A stretch of 14,442 bases of DNA from positions 1-14,442 of the forward strand of contig JAEYUA010000207.1 of NCBI GenBank assembly GCA_023433755.1, given 5' to 3'. A program made the translations under genes and the position numbers. The notes beneath the pieces were generated by a model, which did not search any database, was not told the origin of the DNA, and was given only the letters and a program-made list of their open reading frames with translations. This DNA comes from Bacteroidota bacterium (GTDB lineage: Bacteria > Bacteroidota > Bacteroidia > Chitinophagales > Chitinophagaceae). Of this stretch, positions 1 to 7,354 are shown piece by piece (the first letter of the stretch is position 1; every line of letters starts with the position of its first letter).

Positions 1-443
1 GGCACATCCGCCGCATGGTGGTAGATCATGATGATGCCAATGATGTTTTGCAGAATGTTTTTATCAGGGTATGGAACGGGCTCGACAACTTCCGGGAAGA
101 TTCTCAACTTTATACCTGGCTCTACCGTATCGCCACTAACGAAAGTTTAACATTCATCGAAGGTCAGAAAAAAAGAGCTGCCGTAAGCTTTAGTGATGTG
201 GAAACCGGGTTAAGCAATAAGGTGATGGCCGACAAACATTTTGATGCGAACAAACTGGAATGGAAACTCCAGTTGGCCATCCAGCAATTACCTGAAAAAC
301 AAAGAATTGTATTCAGCCTCAGGTATTACGATGAAATGCCCTACGAAGAAATGAGCAGGGTACTGGAAACCAGTGAAGGCGCCCTCAAAGCAAGCTATCA
401 CCATGCAGTAAAAAAAATAGAGGACTATATTAAAAACCATTAA
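1..443 (+). CDS. ECF-type RNA polymerase sigma factor, 5' end outside the window
   Basis: Sigma-70 family factor of the extracytoplasmic-function (ECF) type, which directs RNA polymerase to a small regulon, usually under control of a membrane anti-sigma factor. The reading frame is already open at the first complete codon (position 3, HIRR...), so the true start lies upstream and the ATG at 15 is internal. About 146 residues are visible. The first part matches the end of region 2 (DANDVLQNVFIRVW, then FREDSQLYTWLYRIATNE), the -10 recognition and melting part. After a linker comes region 4 (LQLAIQQLPEKQRIVFSLRY, then YEEMSRVLETSEGALKASYH), a helix-turn-helix for the -35 region. The stop is TAA at 441-443. 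The next gene starts 34 bp downstream on the same strand and encodes a one-TM protein, the usual place for a cognate anti-sigma factor. The family call is firm; the regulon is unknown. Confidence 0.93.
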   Translation, partial: HIRRMVVDHDDANDVLQNVFIRVWNGLDNFREDSQLYTWLYRIATNESLTFIEGQKKRAAVSFSDVETGLSNKVMADKHFDANKLEWKLQLAIQQLPEKQRIVFSLRYYDEMPYEEMSRVLETSEGALKASYHHAVKKIEDYIKNH

Positions 444-477
444 ACTTTGATCTCCCTGCTGCGTCTTAACTCCGTAA

Positions 478-1224
478 ATGAATAACCGTCTCACCATACC
501 GGATGAATTGAAAGCGCTCCAAAGTGACCTTTCACCTCAAATCAATGGGCAACCCTACCAGGTTCCCAACGGGTATTTCGAGTCTCTTCCCGAACTAATC
601 ATGGCAAGGGTGAGGTTAAACGGACTGAACGCCGCGGAGGAAATCTCTGAACTCTCCCCGCTCCTGGCAGGTCTTTCCCGGAAAATGCCCTTTGATGTCC
701 CTGGAAATTATTTTGCAACAACTGCAGGTAATCTAGAATCAATTACATCCGACGAAGATTCACTGGTGCTGTCTTTTATCAGCAAGGAGATGCCTTACCA
801 GGTGCCAACGGGATATTTTGCAAATTTCCCTGATCAAATGCTGGAAAAGCTTCCCCGCCATCAGGCGAAGGTGATCCCGGTGATGAGAAGGAAATGGATG
901 CGTATGGCAGTTGCCGCGAGTGTTACCGCCATCATGGCCATTTCAGGTTTTCTTTATTTCAATAACAGGACTGAAATAGCACCCGCCGGTAATGAAACAG
1001 TTTCCACTGAATTGAAAGATGTAAGTACCGAAGAACTGGATGCATTCATCAGGAATGCCACGGGCGGCAAACAGCCCGAGGCCAATGATAATATCACTGC
1101 ATCCGAAGATGCCAGTGCCTTGCTGAATGATGTTTCTGATAAAGAACTGGAAGCCTTCCTTTCAGGCGTTCCTTTAGATGAAATGCCTGCGGCTGATGAA
1201 AGCCTTGACCTTTTGTATAATTAA
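478..1224 (+). CDS. One-TM protein with three VPxGYF repeats, probable anti-sigma partner
   Basis: A 248-residue protein with one predicted transmembrane helix at about residues 143-162. Its position directly after an ECF sigma gene suggests an anti-sigma factor or sigma-linked membrane regulator; this is inference, as I see no canonical zinc-binding anti-sigma motif (HxxxCxxC). The N-terminal half, presumably cytoplasmic, carries three related motifs: PYQVPNGYFESLPE from residue 26, PFDVPGNYFATTAG from 71 and PYQVPTGYFANFPD from 106. The part after the helix, presumably periplasmic, carries a second repeat pair: DVSTEELDAFI at 181 and DVSDKELEAFL at 218. I know the VPxGYF motif from small uncharacterised Bacteroidota proteins encoded near sigma factors. 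The ATG at 478 is the only good start, and 5 bp separate the stop from the next gene, so the three genes are likely one operon. Confidence 0.85.
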   Translation: MNNRLTIPDELKALQSDLSPQINGQPYQVPNGYFESLPELIMARVRLNGLNAAEEISELSPLLAGLSRKMPFDVPGNYFATTAGNLESITSDEDSLVLSFISKEMPYQVPTGYFANFPDQMLEKLPRHQAKVIPVMRRKWMRMAVAASVTAIMAISGFLYFNNRTEIAPAGNETVSTELKDVSTEELDAFIRNATGGKQPEANDNITASEDASALLNDVSDKELEAFLSGVPLDEMPAADESLDLLYN

Positions 1225-1229
1225 TCAGA

Positions 1230-1652
1230 ATGAAAAGAATTATCTACATATTATTTTTTGCGCTTGCCATCAGTCCTTTGTCCTGGTCGCAGGACGTGGA
1301 TGATGATCCCGGCGGCAAGCTCCGTGAAAAGATGGTTGAGTACATCCAGAAAAAACTTGTGCTTACCAAATCTGAATCTGAAAAATTTGAACCCGTGTTC
1401 CTCGATTACCTCAAACAGATGAGAAGTACCCGCCAGGAATACCGTGGCGACCAGATCATGCTCCGTAAAAAAGTGGCGGACCTAAGGGTGCGTACCCGCG
1501 ACCAGTTGAAGCCGATCATTGGTGAACAGCGTAGTAATGAAGTGTTTACACATGAGCAGGAGTTCATCAGGCTGGCACTCCAGGAGCAAAGAGAACGCAT
1601 CAAAAACCGCAAGGAAGGCCGTGCTAACAAAAAATCCGGAATGTTGCAATAA
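1230..1652 (+). CDS. Small secreted helical protein, Spy/CpxP-like in outline
   Basis: A 140-residue protein. Residues 1-20 form a signal peptide (basic MKR start, hydrophobic core, small residues before Q21), so the product should be periplasmic. The mature part is highly charged and almost wholly predicted helical: KLVLTKSESEKFEPVFLDYL around residues 43-62, then long Arg/Lys/Glu-rich helices to a basic tail. The LTxxE-like segment before long helices recalls periplasmic Spy/CpxP (LTxxQ) proteins, which bind unfolded proteins or sense envelope stress. The similarity is in architecture only and is not proof. It begins 5 bp after the one-TM gene, so it is probably the third gene of the sigma operon and could be a sensor or effector of the same response. 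Confidence 0.8.
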   Translation: MKRIIYILFFALAISPLSWSQDVDDDPGGKLREKMVEYIQKKLVLTKSESEKFEPVFLDYLKQMRSTRQEYRGDQIMLRKKVADLRVRTRDQLKPIIGEQRSNEVFTHEQEFIRLALQEQRERIKNRKEGRANKKSGMLQ

Positions 1653-1702
1653 AGTCGTTTTTCGACTATATTTGGCACTGGTGTTTTTCATAGGTTAGCA
1701 AC

Positions 1703-1730
1703 GGCCGGCTCTTTTTAGGGCGGGCCTTTC
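1703..1730 (+). terminator. Probable terminator after the sigma operon
   Basis: An inverted repeat at 1703-1726: left arm GGCCGGCTC and right arm GGGCGGGCC pair over nine positions with one G-G mismatch and one G-T wobble. The loop is six bases (1712-1717) and TTTCATTT follows. It lies 50 bp after the stop of the small secreted protein gene, where the plus-strand operon should end. The T tract is short and interrupted, so termination may be inefficient. No T tract follows on the minus strand, so it is less likely to serve the convergent DinB-like gene. Confidence 0.55.
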
Positions 1731-1760
1731 ATTTAAAAAACTTCATTTTTCCACTCTGGG

Positions 1761-1788
1761 CTCGTGAGACGTGATTCGTGAGAGGTGA
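1761..1788. repeat. Heptamer tandem array, CGTGA type
   Basis: Four consecutive 7-base units: CTCGTGA, GACGTGA, TTCGTGA, GAGGTGA, followed by GAAGCTT, which looks like a decayed fifth. All four share the core GTGA in the same phase, and three share CGTGA. The array lies in the 177-bp gap between two convergent genes, 41 bp beyond the stop of the DinB-like gene. I see no coding potential or hairpin that would explain it. It has the same 7-base period as the arrays at 2314-2341 and 7354-7402 but a different unit. Confidence 0.7.
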
Positions 1789-1829
1789 GAAGCTTCGCCA
1801 TCCGGATTCATTAGCGCAGCACGATACGG

Positions 1830-2300
1830 CTACCTGTTCTCCAATAACTTTTTCACATATGCGATCTGCCCGATATGGTAGATATCATGCTGTACAATCC
1901 CGTTCAATAAATGCCTGAAATCATATTTGCGGTCGCGGACCTTTTGCGTGAGTTTTGATTCGGGGAATTGTTCAACCAGTGTAGTGAGTTCATGCTGCAG
2001 GGATTCAAATTCTTTCAATCCTTTTTTCCAGAGTGCCCGGTCACTATGATCCAGAACTCGCCAGTCATCGGCCTCGAATTGCGCTACAGTTTTACCTTCC
2101 TCTTCTTTCAGCCTGCTGATGGTAAAGGCCTTCCAGGTATTCATATGCCATAACAATTCCAGGATGGAATGCTGGCCTAATGGTTTTTCAAAAACGAGGT
2201 GTTCTTCAATTTCAAAAAGAAGATCCTTCACACTCCTGCCAAACCAGGGATCACCGTCCCATGCGTCTTTCATTTGTTTGATGATATGTTCCATAAACAT
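1830..2300 (-). CDS. DinB-family protein (four-helix metal-binding fold)
   Basis: A 156-residue protein of the DinB/YfiT-like superfamily: four-helix-bundle proteins that usually bind a divalent metal through three histidines. Many members are uncharacterised; some are thiol-dependent S-transferases. The triad is visible: H52 in LELLWHMNTW and the HxxxH pair H138 and H142 in QHDIYHIGQIAYVKK near the C-terminus. Length is typical and there is no signal peptide, so it should be cytosolic. The start may be the ATG at 2300 or the in-frame ATG at 2294 (MEHII); neither has a clear ribosome binding site. It lies 41 bp downstream of carB on the same strand, with a heptamer array filling the gap, so read-through from carB is possible but no functional link is evident. 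Confidence 0.88.
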   Translation of the reverse strand: MFMEHIIKQMKDAWDGDPWFGRSVKDLLFEIEEHLVFEKPLGQHSILELLWHMNTWKAFTISRLKEEEGKTVAQFEADDWRVLDHSDRALWKKGLKEFESLQHELTTLVEQFPESKLTQKVRDRKYDFRHLLNGIVQHDIYHIGQIAYVKKLLENR

Positions 2301-2313
2301 AGTTGTTATGGGC

Positions 2314-2341
2314 TAATGGCCATTGGCTATTGGCTATTGGC
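2314..2341 (-). repeat. Heptamer tandem array, GCCAATA type, after carB
   Basis: Read on the plus strand, 2314-2341 divides into four 7-base units: TAATGGC, CATTGGC, TATTGGC, TATTGGC. On the minus strand, the direction of carB, these are GCCAATA twice, GCCAATG and GCCATTA, followed by GCCC. The array begins immediately after the carB stop codon (TAA, 2344-2342) and fills most of the 41-bp gap to the DinB-like gene. It includes a 10-base palindrome, AATGGCCATT, at 2315-2324. The same unit recurs after the M23 peptidase gene at 7354-7402. Confidence 0.85.
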
Positions 2342-5164
2342 TTATTTGCTCAAATACATACTCCTATCCTTATACAACTGCCTGAAATAAGGATCTCTCA
2401 AATCTTTGATGAACCTGATGGCTTCTCCTGTACTTTTCATTTCAGGTCCGAGCTCCTTGCTCACACCTGGAAATTTATTGAAAGAGAACACCGGTTCTTT
2501 GATGGCGAACCCTTTCAGCTTTTTCTCATAAGTGAAATCAGTCAGTTTATTTGCACCGATCATCACCTTGGTTGCAATGTTGAGATAAGGTATGCCATAG
2601 GCCTTGGCAATGAAGGGTGTGGTTCTGGATGCTCTCGGGTTGGCTTCGATCACATAAACTTTTCCGTCCTTGATAGCAAACTGGATGTTGATCAGCCCTT
2701 TGATATGAAGTGCCCTTGCGATCTTTTCAGCATAGTGCTCCATGGTGGTTACCACGAGAGGTGTAAGATTGAAAGCAGGCAACACGGCATTACTGTCACC
2801 ACTGTGAATGCCGGCGGGTTCAATATGCTCCATCACACCCATCACATGAAAATGCTCACCGTCGAAGATCGCGTCGATCTCTGCTTCCTGGCAGCGGTCA
2901 AGGAAATGGTCGATCAGGATCTTGTTATCAGGAATATGTTTCAATAGACTGATCACTGCTTTTTCCAGTTCATCATCATTGATCACGATACGCATGCGCT
3001 GGCCGCCCAGTACATAACTTGGGCGCACCAGTACCGGGTATCCCACTTTCTGCGCTACTTCAACCGCTTCATCAACCGTGAAAGCAGTTCCGTAATCGGG
3101 ATAGGGAATTCCCAACTCTTTAAGCATATCACTGAAACGCCCACGGTCTTCAGCGATGTCCATGTTATCGTAGGATGTCCCAATGATTTTGATGCCTTTT
3201 TTATGCAGGCGTTCTGAAAGTTTCAACGCGGTTTGTCCGCCAAGCTGCACAATCACACCTTCAGGTTTTTCATGTTCGATGATCTCCCAGAGATGTTCCC
3301 AGTAAACCGGCTCGAAATACAGTTTGTCCGCCATGTCAAAATCCGTTGACACCGTTTCAGGGTTACAGTTGATCATGATGGATTCATAACCACATTCCTT
3401 GATGGCAAGCAATCCATGCACACAGCAATAATCGAATTCAATACCCTGCCCTATGCGGTTGGGCCCACTGCCAAGCACAATAATTTTTTTCTTATCCGTT
3501 ACCTTGCTTTCATTGGCATGGCCTTCTTCGAAAGTGGAATAGAAGTAAGGCGTTTTTGCTTCAAATTCCGCGCTGCAGGTATCTACCATTTTATAAACCC
3601 TGGTGATGCCTGCCGCTTTCCTTTTTTCAAACACTTCTTCTTCACTTCCGTCAGTGATGATCCTTGCGATCTGTTCATCACTGAAGCCATGCACTTTGGC
3701 TTTCTTCAGCAGGTCCACCGGCAGATCTTCCAGCCAGTAATTGCTTAACTCTTTTTCTATATTGCAGATCTTCTGTATCTCGTAAAGGAACCACCTGTCA
3801 ATCCCGGTGGCCTTCGCGATGGTATTCACACTGATGCCAAGCATGAGGGCATCCTTGATCCTGAAGATGCGGTCCCATTTCGGAACCTTGATGTATTCCA
3901 GCAATTCTTCGGATTTCATTCCGCTCTTTCCATAATAGCCCAGTCCCACCGCGTTATTTTCAAGGCTCTGGCAGGCTTTCTGAATCGCCTCCGTAAAACT
4001 TCTTCCAATGGACATTACCTCACCTACGCTTTTCATCTGCAGGCCAAGGGTATCGTTGGCTCCTTTGAACTTGTCAAAATTCCAGCGGGGGATTTTTACG
4101 ATTACATAGTCAAGAGCGGGTTCAAAATAAGCCGAGGTAGTTTTGGTAATCTGGTTTTCCAGTTCATCCAGCGTATAACCAATGGCCAGCTTGGCCGCGA
4201 TCTTGGCAATTGGATAACCGGTTGCCTTGGATGCCAGGGCCGAAGAACGGCTCACACGCGGGTTGATCTCAATGGCGATAATCTCTTCATTTTCCGGGTT
4301 AAGTGCAAACTGCACATTACAACCGCCGGCAAAATTCCCAAGGTCGCGCATAATCATGATAGCCGTGTTGCGCATAAGCTGGAAGGCTGTATCGCTCAGG
4401 GTCATTGCCGGTGCCACCGTAATGGAATCACCGGTATGCACACCCATGGGATCAAAATTCTCAACCGTACAGATGATGCACACATTATCGGCACTGTCTC
4501 TTAATAATTCCAGTTCAAATTCCTTCCATCCGAGTACTGCTCTTTCCACGAGTACTTCATGTATGGGAGAGGCTTCAAGACCCTTGGTTAGGGCTTCGTC
4601 AAGGTCTTCCTTGTCATGCACAAATCCACCACCTGTTCCACCCAGTGTAAATGAAGGTCTGATCACTAAAGGAAAACCGATATCCTGCGCAAACTCTTTT
4701 CCTTCAAGAAAAGAATTCGCGGTTTTGGCTGTAGCAACCGGAACGCCAAGCCTGATCATCCATTGCCGGAACTTTTCACGATCCTCAGCCTTGTCGATCG
4801 CTTTAATGTCCACACCCACCAGGCGCACATTGTATTTTTCCCAGACACCCAGGTCTTCGGCTTCTTTGGCGAGGTTCAGCGCTGTTTGTCCACCCATAGT
4901 AGGTAACACGGCATCTATATCGTTTTCTTCCAGTATCTGTTCAATACTTTCCACCGTAAGAGGCAGCAGGTAAACACGGTCCGCCATCATGGGGTCCGTC
5001 ATGATAGTTGCCGGGTTGCTGTTGATCAGGATCACCCTGATCCCTTCCTCCCTCAGGCTTCGCGCCGCCTGCGTGCCTGAGTAGTCAAACTCGCAGGCCT
5101 GGCCAATTACAATGGGTCCGGAACCAATGATCAGAACAGATTTAATGGAATTGTCTTTAGGCAT
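2342..5164 (-). CDS. carB: Carbamoyl-phosphate synthase large subunit, lacking the allosteric domain
   Basis: Large subunit of carbamoyl-phosphate synthase. It makes carbamoyl phosphate from bicarbonate, two ATP and ammonia delivered by the glutaminase subunit CarA, for pyrimidine and arginine synthesis in the cytosol. From the ATG at 5164 it has 940 residues (MPKDNSIKSVLIIGSGPIV). An in-frame TTG at 5194 would add ten residues unlike the family and is rejected. Two homologous synthetase halves are clear: the first with RPSFTLGGTGGGF, FDPMGVHTGDSI and EINPRVSRSSALASKATGYP; the second beginning at KKIIVLGSGPNRIGQG, with RPSYVLGGQRM, HSGDSNAVLPAF and EANPRASRTTPF. A helical linker, the oligomerisation domain, joins them. 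The protein ends shortly after NKFPGVSKELGPEMKSTGEA. The E. coli protein of about 1073 residues continues there with an MGS-like regulatory domain, which is absent. carA is not in the window. Confidence 0.97.
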   Translation of the reverse strand: MPKDNSIKSVLIIGSGPIVIGQACEFDYSGTQAARSLREEGIRVILINSNPATIMTDPMMADRVYLLPLTVESIEQILEENDIDAVLPTMGGQTALNLAKEAEDLGVWEKYNVRLVGVDIKAIDKAEDREKFRQWMIRLGVPVATAKTANSFLEGKEFAQDIGFPLVIRPSFTLGGTGGGFVHDKEDLDEALTKGLEASPIHEVLVERAVLGWKEFELELLRDSADNVCIICTVENFDPMGVHTGDSITVAPAMTLSDTAFQLMRNTAIMIMRDLGNFAGGCNVQFALNPENEEIIAIEINPRVSRSSALASKATGYPIAKIAAKLAIGYTLDELENQITKTTSAYFEPALDYVIVKIPRWNFDKFKGANDTLGLQMKSVGEVMSIGRSFTEAIQKACQSLENNAVGLGYYGKSGMKSEELLEYIKVPKWDRIFRIKDALMLGISVNTIAKATGIDRWFLYEIQKICNIEKELSNYWLEDLPVDLLKKAKVHGFSDEQIARIITDGSEEEVFEKRKAAGITRVYKMVDTCSAEFEAKTPYFYSTFEEGHANESKVTDKKKIIVLGSGPNRIGQGIEFDYCCVHGLLAIKECGYESIMINCNPETVSTDFDMADKLYFEPVYWEHLWEIIEHEKPEGVIVQLGGQTALKLSERLHKKGIKIIGTSYDNMDIAEDRGRFSDMLKELGIPYPDYGTAFTVDEAVEVAQKVGYPVLVRPSYVLGGQRMRIVINDDELEKAVISLLKHIPDNKILIDHFLDRCQEAEIDAIFDGEHFHVMGVMEHIEPAGIHSGDSNAVLPAFNLTPLVVTTMEHYAEKIARALHIKGLINIQFAIKDGKVYVIEANPRASRTTPFIAKAYGIPYLNIATKVMIGANKLTDFTYEKKLKGFAIKEPVFSFNKFPGVSKELGPEMKSTGEAIRFIKDLRDPYFRQLYKDRSMYLSK

Positions 5165-5180
5165 GATTTTGCAAATTGCG

Positions 5181-5188
5181 CAAATGTA
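5181..5188 (-). promoter_or_regulatory. Candidate carB promoter -7 element (Bacteroidota type)
   Basis: On the minus strand the sequence TACATTTG matches the Bacteroidota -7 consensus TAnnTTTG exactly. It lies 16 bp upstream of the carB ATG, downstream of a strong terminator, where a carB promoter is needed. The nearest TTG that could act as a -33 element is 22 bp further upstream, slightly longer than usual spacing, and the implied leader would be very short. This is a weak call from motif and position only. Confidence 0.3.
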
Positions 5189-5255
5189 AATCAATAAAGA
5201 ATAGGCGGGCCAATTTCAAAAAGCCTTTACCGCCTGGTTGACCATTTATTTACAT

Positions 5256-5282
5256 AAAAAAAGGGCTGCACCGGGCAACCCT
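5256..5282 (-). terminator. Intrinsic terminator between the small membrane gene and carB
   Basis: Hairpin at 5262-5282: AGGGCTGC pairs with GCAACCCT with a single C-A mismatch, closing a five-base loop. On the minus strand the hairpin is followed at once by seven T (the A tract at 5256-5262), the classic rho-independent form. It lies 25 bp beyond the stop of the small minus-strand gene at 5308-5523 and upstream of carB. It should therefore end that transcript and insulate carB, which then needs its own promoter in 5165-5255. Confidence 0.85.
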
Positions 5283-5307
5283 CTTTGTGATTCTTATTCA
5301 ACCCTGA

Positions 5308-5523
5308 TCAATAAGCTGACCCGTTATGGTCAAATGCATTTGCAGGCTGGTTGTTCTTTTTTTGTCCGAACACATCTTTCACTCTTCCCAGGTTTTCATC
5401 AACCAGTTTTTTACCCTTATTTTTCAGGTCAGTTTTTTGCTGCTCACTCATCTTGGAATATTTGTAAGCGCCAAAGGCTGCTGCGCCCAGGAGAAGCAGT
5501 GAGCCGATTCCAGGTCTTGCCAT
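5308..5523 (-). CDS. Small membrane-anchored protein of unknown function
   Basis: A 71-residue protein I cannot assign to a named family. Residues about 7-20 (GSLLLLGAAAFGAY) are a short Gly/Ala/Leu-rich hydrophobic helix that may anchor it in the membrane. The rest is charged and predicted helical (MSEQQKTDLKNKGKKLVDEN, then LGRVKDVFGQKK), ending in a polar Asn/Ser-rich tail. This layout resembles YtxH-like or other small stress-associated proteins, but no motif proves it. The ATG at 5523 is clear, and a strong terminator 25 bp after the stop supports a real, separately transcribed gene. It is divergent from the M23 peptidase gene across an AT-rich spacer of 136 bp. I saw no clear promoter for it there. 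Confidence 0.75.
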   Translation of the reverse strand: MARPGIGSLLLLGAAAFGAYKYSKMSEQQKTDLKNKGKKLVDENLGRVKDVFGQKKNNQPANAFDHNGSAY

Positions 5524-5582
5524 AATTTATTTTTTTAATAATGAATAAATAATCTTTTGCTGAAATGTTTAATAAAATATCA

Positions 5583-5591
5583 TACCATTTG
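5583..5591 (+). promoter_or_regulatory. Weak candidate promoter for the M23 peptidase gene
   Basis: In the AT-rich divergent spacer (5524-5659), TACCATTTG resembles the Bacteroidota -7 element TAnnTTTG with one extra base. A TTTTG at 5555-5559 lies 23 bp upstream as a possible -33 element. Both the extra base and the long spacing depart from consensus, so this is a tentative call. The gene start would be about 70 bp downstream. Confidence 0.22.
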
Positions 5592-5659
5592 ACATTTTAG
5601 TCTCCAATGGAACAATGATTGAAGAATTACCTTGCGGTATAAATCCAACCGATAGAAGA

Positions 5660-7354
5660 ATGATGATCAAAAGAAACGGCATTTTACTGATTGTGTTATT
5701 TTTTGCACGTATTGCCCAGGCTCAACCCTCGTATCCACAAAACTATTTCCGCCACCCGCTCAATATCAGGATGGAACTGGTTGCCAATTACGGTGAAATT
5801 CGAACCAATCACTGGCATATGGGACTCGACATCCGCACCCAGCAAAGGGTGAACCTGCCTGTGTATGCCGCCGCTGAAGGTTATATTTCCAGGGTATTGG
5901 TTGAGCCCGGTGGTTTTGGCCAGGCCATTTATATTGACCACCCCAATGGCTTTACAACGCTCTATGCCCACATGAATGGATTTTATCCTGCGCTTGACCA
6001 GTACGTCAAAAAGCAGCAGTATGAAAAACAGAGCTGGCATGTAAACCTGAAACTACCTGCCGGTTTATTTCCCGTGATAAAAGGAACTTATATTGGATTA
6101 AGTGGAAGCACCGGTGGATCCCAGGGCCCCCACGTACACTTCGAGATCCGCGATACTAAAACAGAAAATGTTCTCAATCCTTTACTCTTCCGGTTTCCCA
6201 TAGCTGATGCTGTGCCGCCAACCGTTACCAGGCTCGCCCTGTATGACCGCAATATCAGCACTTATGAACAATCGCCGCAACTACTGACTCTTCAGAAATC
6301 CGGCACCGCAATCACCATTCCGGGTGGTGCCTTGCGTACAGGTTCCAATAAGATCAGTTTTGCCATTGGCGCGGTAGATCGTTTCAGTGGTACCAACAAT
6401 CCCAATGGCATTTACAGCGCAACCATTTCTCTCGATGGCCAGCCCGTGTCGGGTTTCGTACATGATAATATCAGTTATCCTGATTCCAGGTATATCAATG
6501 CACAACTCGACATGCCTTTCAAATCAAAAGGACGGGGAGATCTGCAGCATATTTCTCCTTTGCCAGGCAGCAGGCATATCCCTTATAATGTATATGGTGG
6601 AGATGGCATGATCCATTTGAATGATACCAACCCTCATGATGTGGTGATTGATGTGAAAGATGCCAATAACAACCTGACACGCATCCGTTTTAAAGTGCAG
6701 TATGATCCTTCCCTTTCAAAAAATTATCCTGTAACGGCCTCTGAAAGATTTATTCCCAATGAAGTGAATGTGCTGGAGCGTGAAAATTTTGAAATGTTCA
6801 CCACCGAGTTTGCCGTGTATGATACCATCACTGCCCAATACAAGGAAAGCGCTTCCACTACGAAAGATGCCCTTTCACCTTTGTTCCAGGTTTTAAGCCC
6901 GGCCATTCCCGCGCACGACCACCTCACGGTAAGGATCAGGGCAGGAGAAAGTTTTGATGAACAATGGAAAGACAGGGTTGTGATCAAAAACACGAGCGGT
7001 AGCAGATCCTATATACAAAAAGCAGCCTGGCTGAACGGATGGTTCTCTGCCGGTTTCCGGCAGTTTGGAACCTACCAGGCATTTATTGATACCCTGCCTC
7101 CCACCGTCAATAATGTGCCCGCGGATCTTTCGAAGTCCACAAGAATTGTATTCACTCCAAAGGATAATTTCAATGTAATCAAAAGTTTCAGGGCTGAGTT
7201 GAACGGGCAATGGCTCCGTTTCACCAATGATAAAGGCCGCACCTGGATCTATAGCTTTGATGAACATTTCCCGCGCGGCAATCATACTTTGAAGGTTACA
7301 ATCGAAGACGAGGCAGGAAATGTTACAGAGAAAAGCTGGAATGTGAGGAGATAG
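5660..7354 (+). CDS. Exported M23-family zinc metallopeptidase (peptidoglycan hydrolase type)
   Basis: A LytM/lysostaphin-type (M23) endopeptidase, a family that cuts peptide cross-links in peptidoglycan. The ATG at 5660 (or the adjacent one at 5663) is chosen over 5615 because a signal peptide follows directly: basic MMIKRN, hydrophobic core, then AQAQ near residue 22. From 5660 the protein has 564 residues. All M23 zinc and catalytic residues are visible: H53 and D57 in HMGLDI, H104 in YAHMNGF, and H158 and H160 in GPHVHFEIR, so it should be active rather than a degenerate activator. The next roughly 310 residues are beta-rich with no recognised motif. The last 90 (from about DTLPPTVNNVP to KVTIEDEAGNVTEKSW) look like an Ig-like domain. 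It ends in TAG at 7352-7354, at which a heptamer array begins; bcp follows 67 bp later. Confidence 0.93.
   Translation: MMIKRNGILLIVLFFARIAQAQPSYPQNYFRHPLNIRMELVANYGEIRTNHWHMGLDIRTQQRVNLPVYAAAEGYISRVLVEPGGFGQAIYIDHPNGFTTLYAHMNGFYPALDQYVKKQQYEKQSWHVNLKLPAGLFPVIKGTYIGLSGSTGGSQGPHVHFEIRDTKTENVLNPLLFRFPIADAVPPTVTRLALYDRNISTYEQSPQLLTLQKSGTAITIPGGALRTGSNKISFAIGAVDRFSGTNNPNGIYSATISLDGQPVSGFVHDNISYPDSRYINAQLDMPFKSKGRGDLQHISPLPGSRHIPYNVYGGDGMIHLNDTNPHDVVIDVKDANNNLTRIRFKVQYDPSLSKNYPVTASERFIPNEVNVLERENFEMFTTEFAVYDTITAQYKESASTTKDALSPLFQVLSPAIPAHDHLTVRIRAGESFDEQWKDRVVIKNTSGSRSYIQKAAWLNGWFSAGFRQFGTYQAFIDTLPPTVNNVPADLSKSTRIVFTPKDNFNVIKSFRAELNGQWLRFTNDKGRTWIYSFDEHFPRGNHTLKVTIEDEAGNVTEKSWNVRR

Noticed and set aside
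1653..1667. Hairpin AGTCG-TTTTT-CGACT directly after the stop of the small secreted protein gene
   Set aside because: Only a 5-bp stem with no T tract after it; the larger hairpin at 1703-1726 is the better terminator.
2303..2947. A 214-codon plus-strand frame over the end of carB
   Set aside because: Antisense to the conserved second synthetase half of carB; its start lies in the heptamer array and the protein has no family features.
4227..4973. A 248-codon open frame on the plus strand inside carB
   Set aside because: It is antisense to a fully conserved part of carB, is rich in Ser and Arg in a way typical of shadow frames, and shows no motif or start signal.
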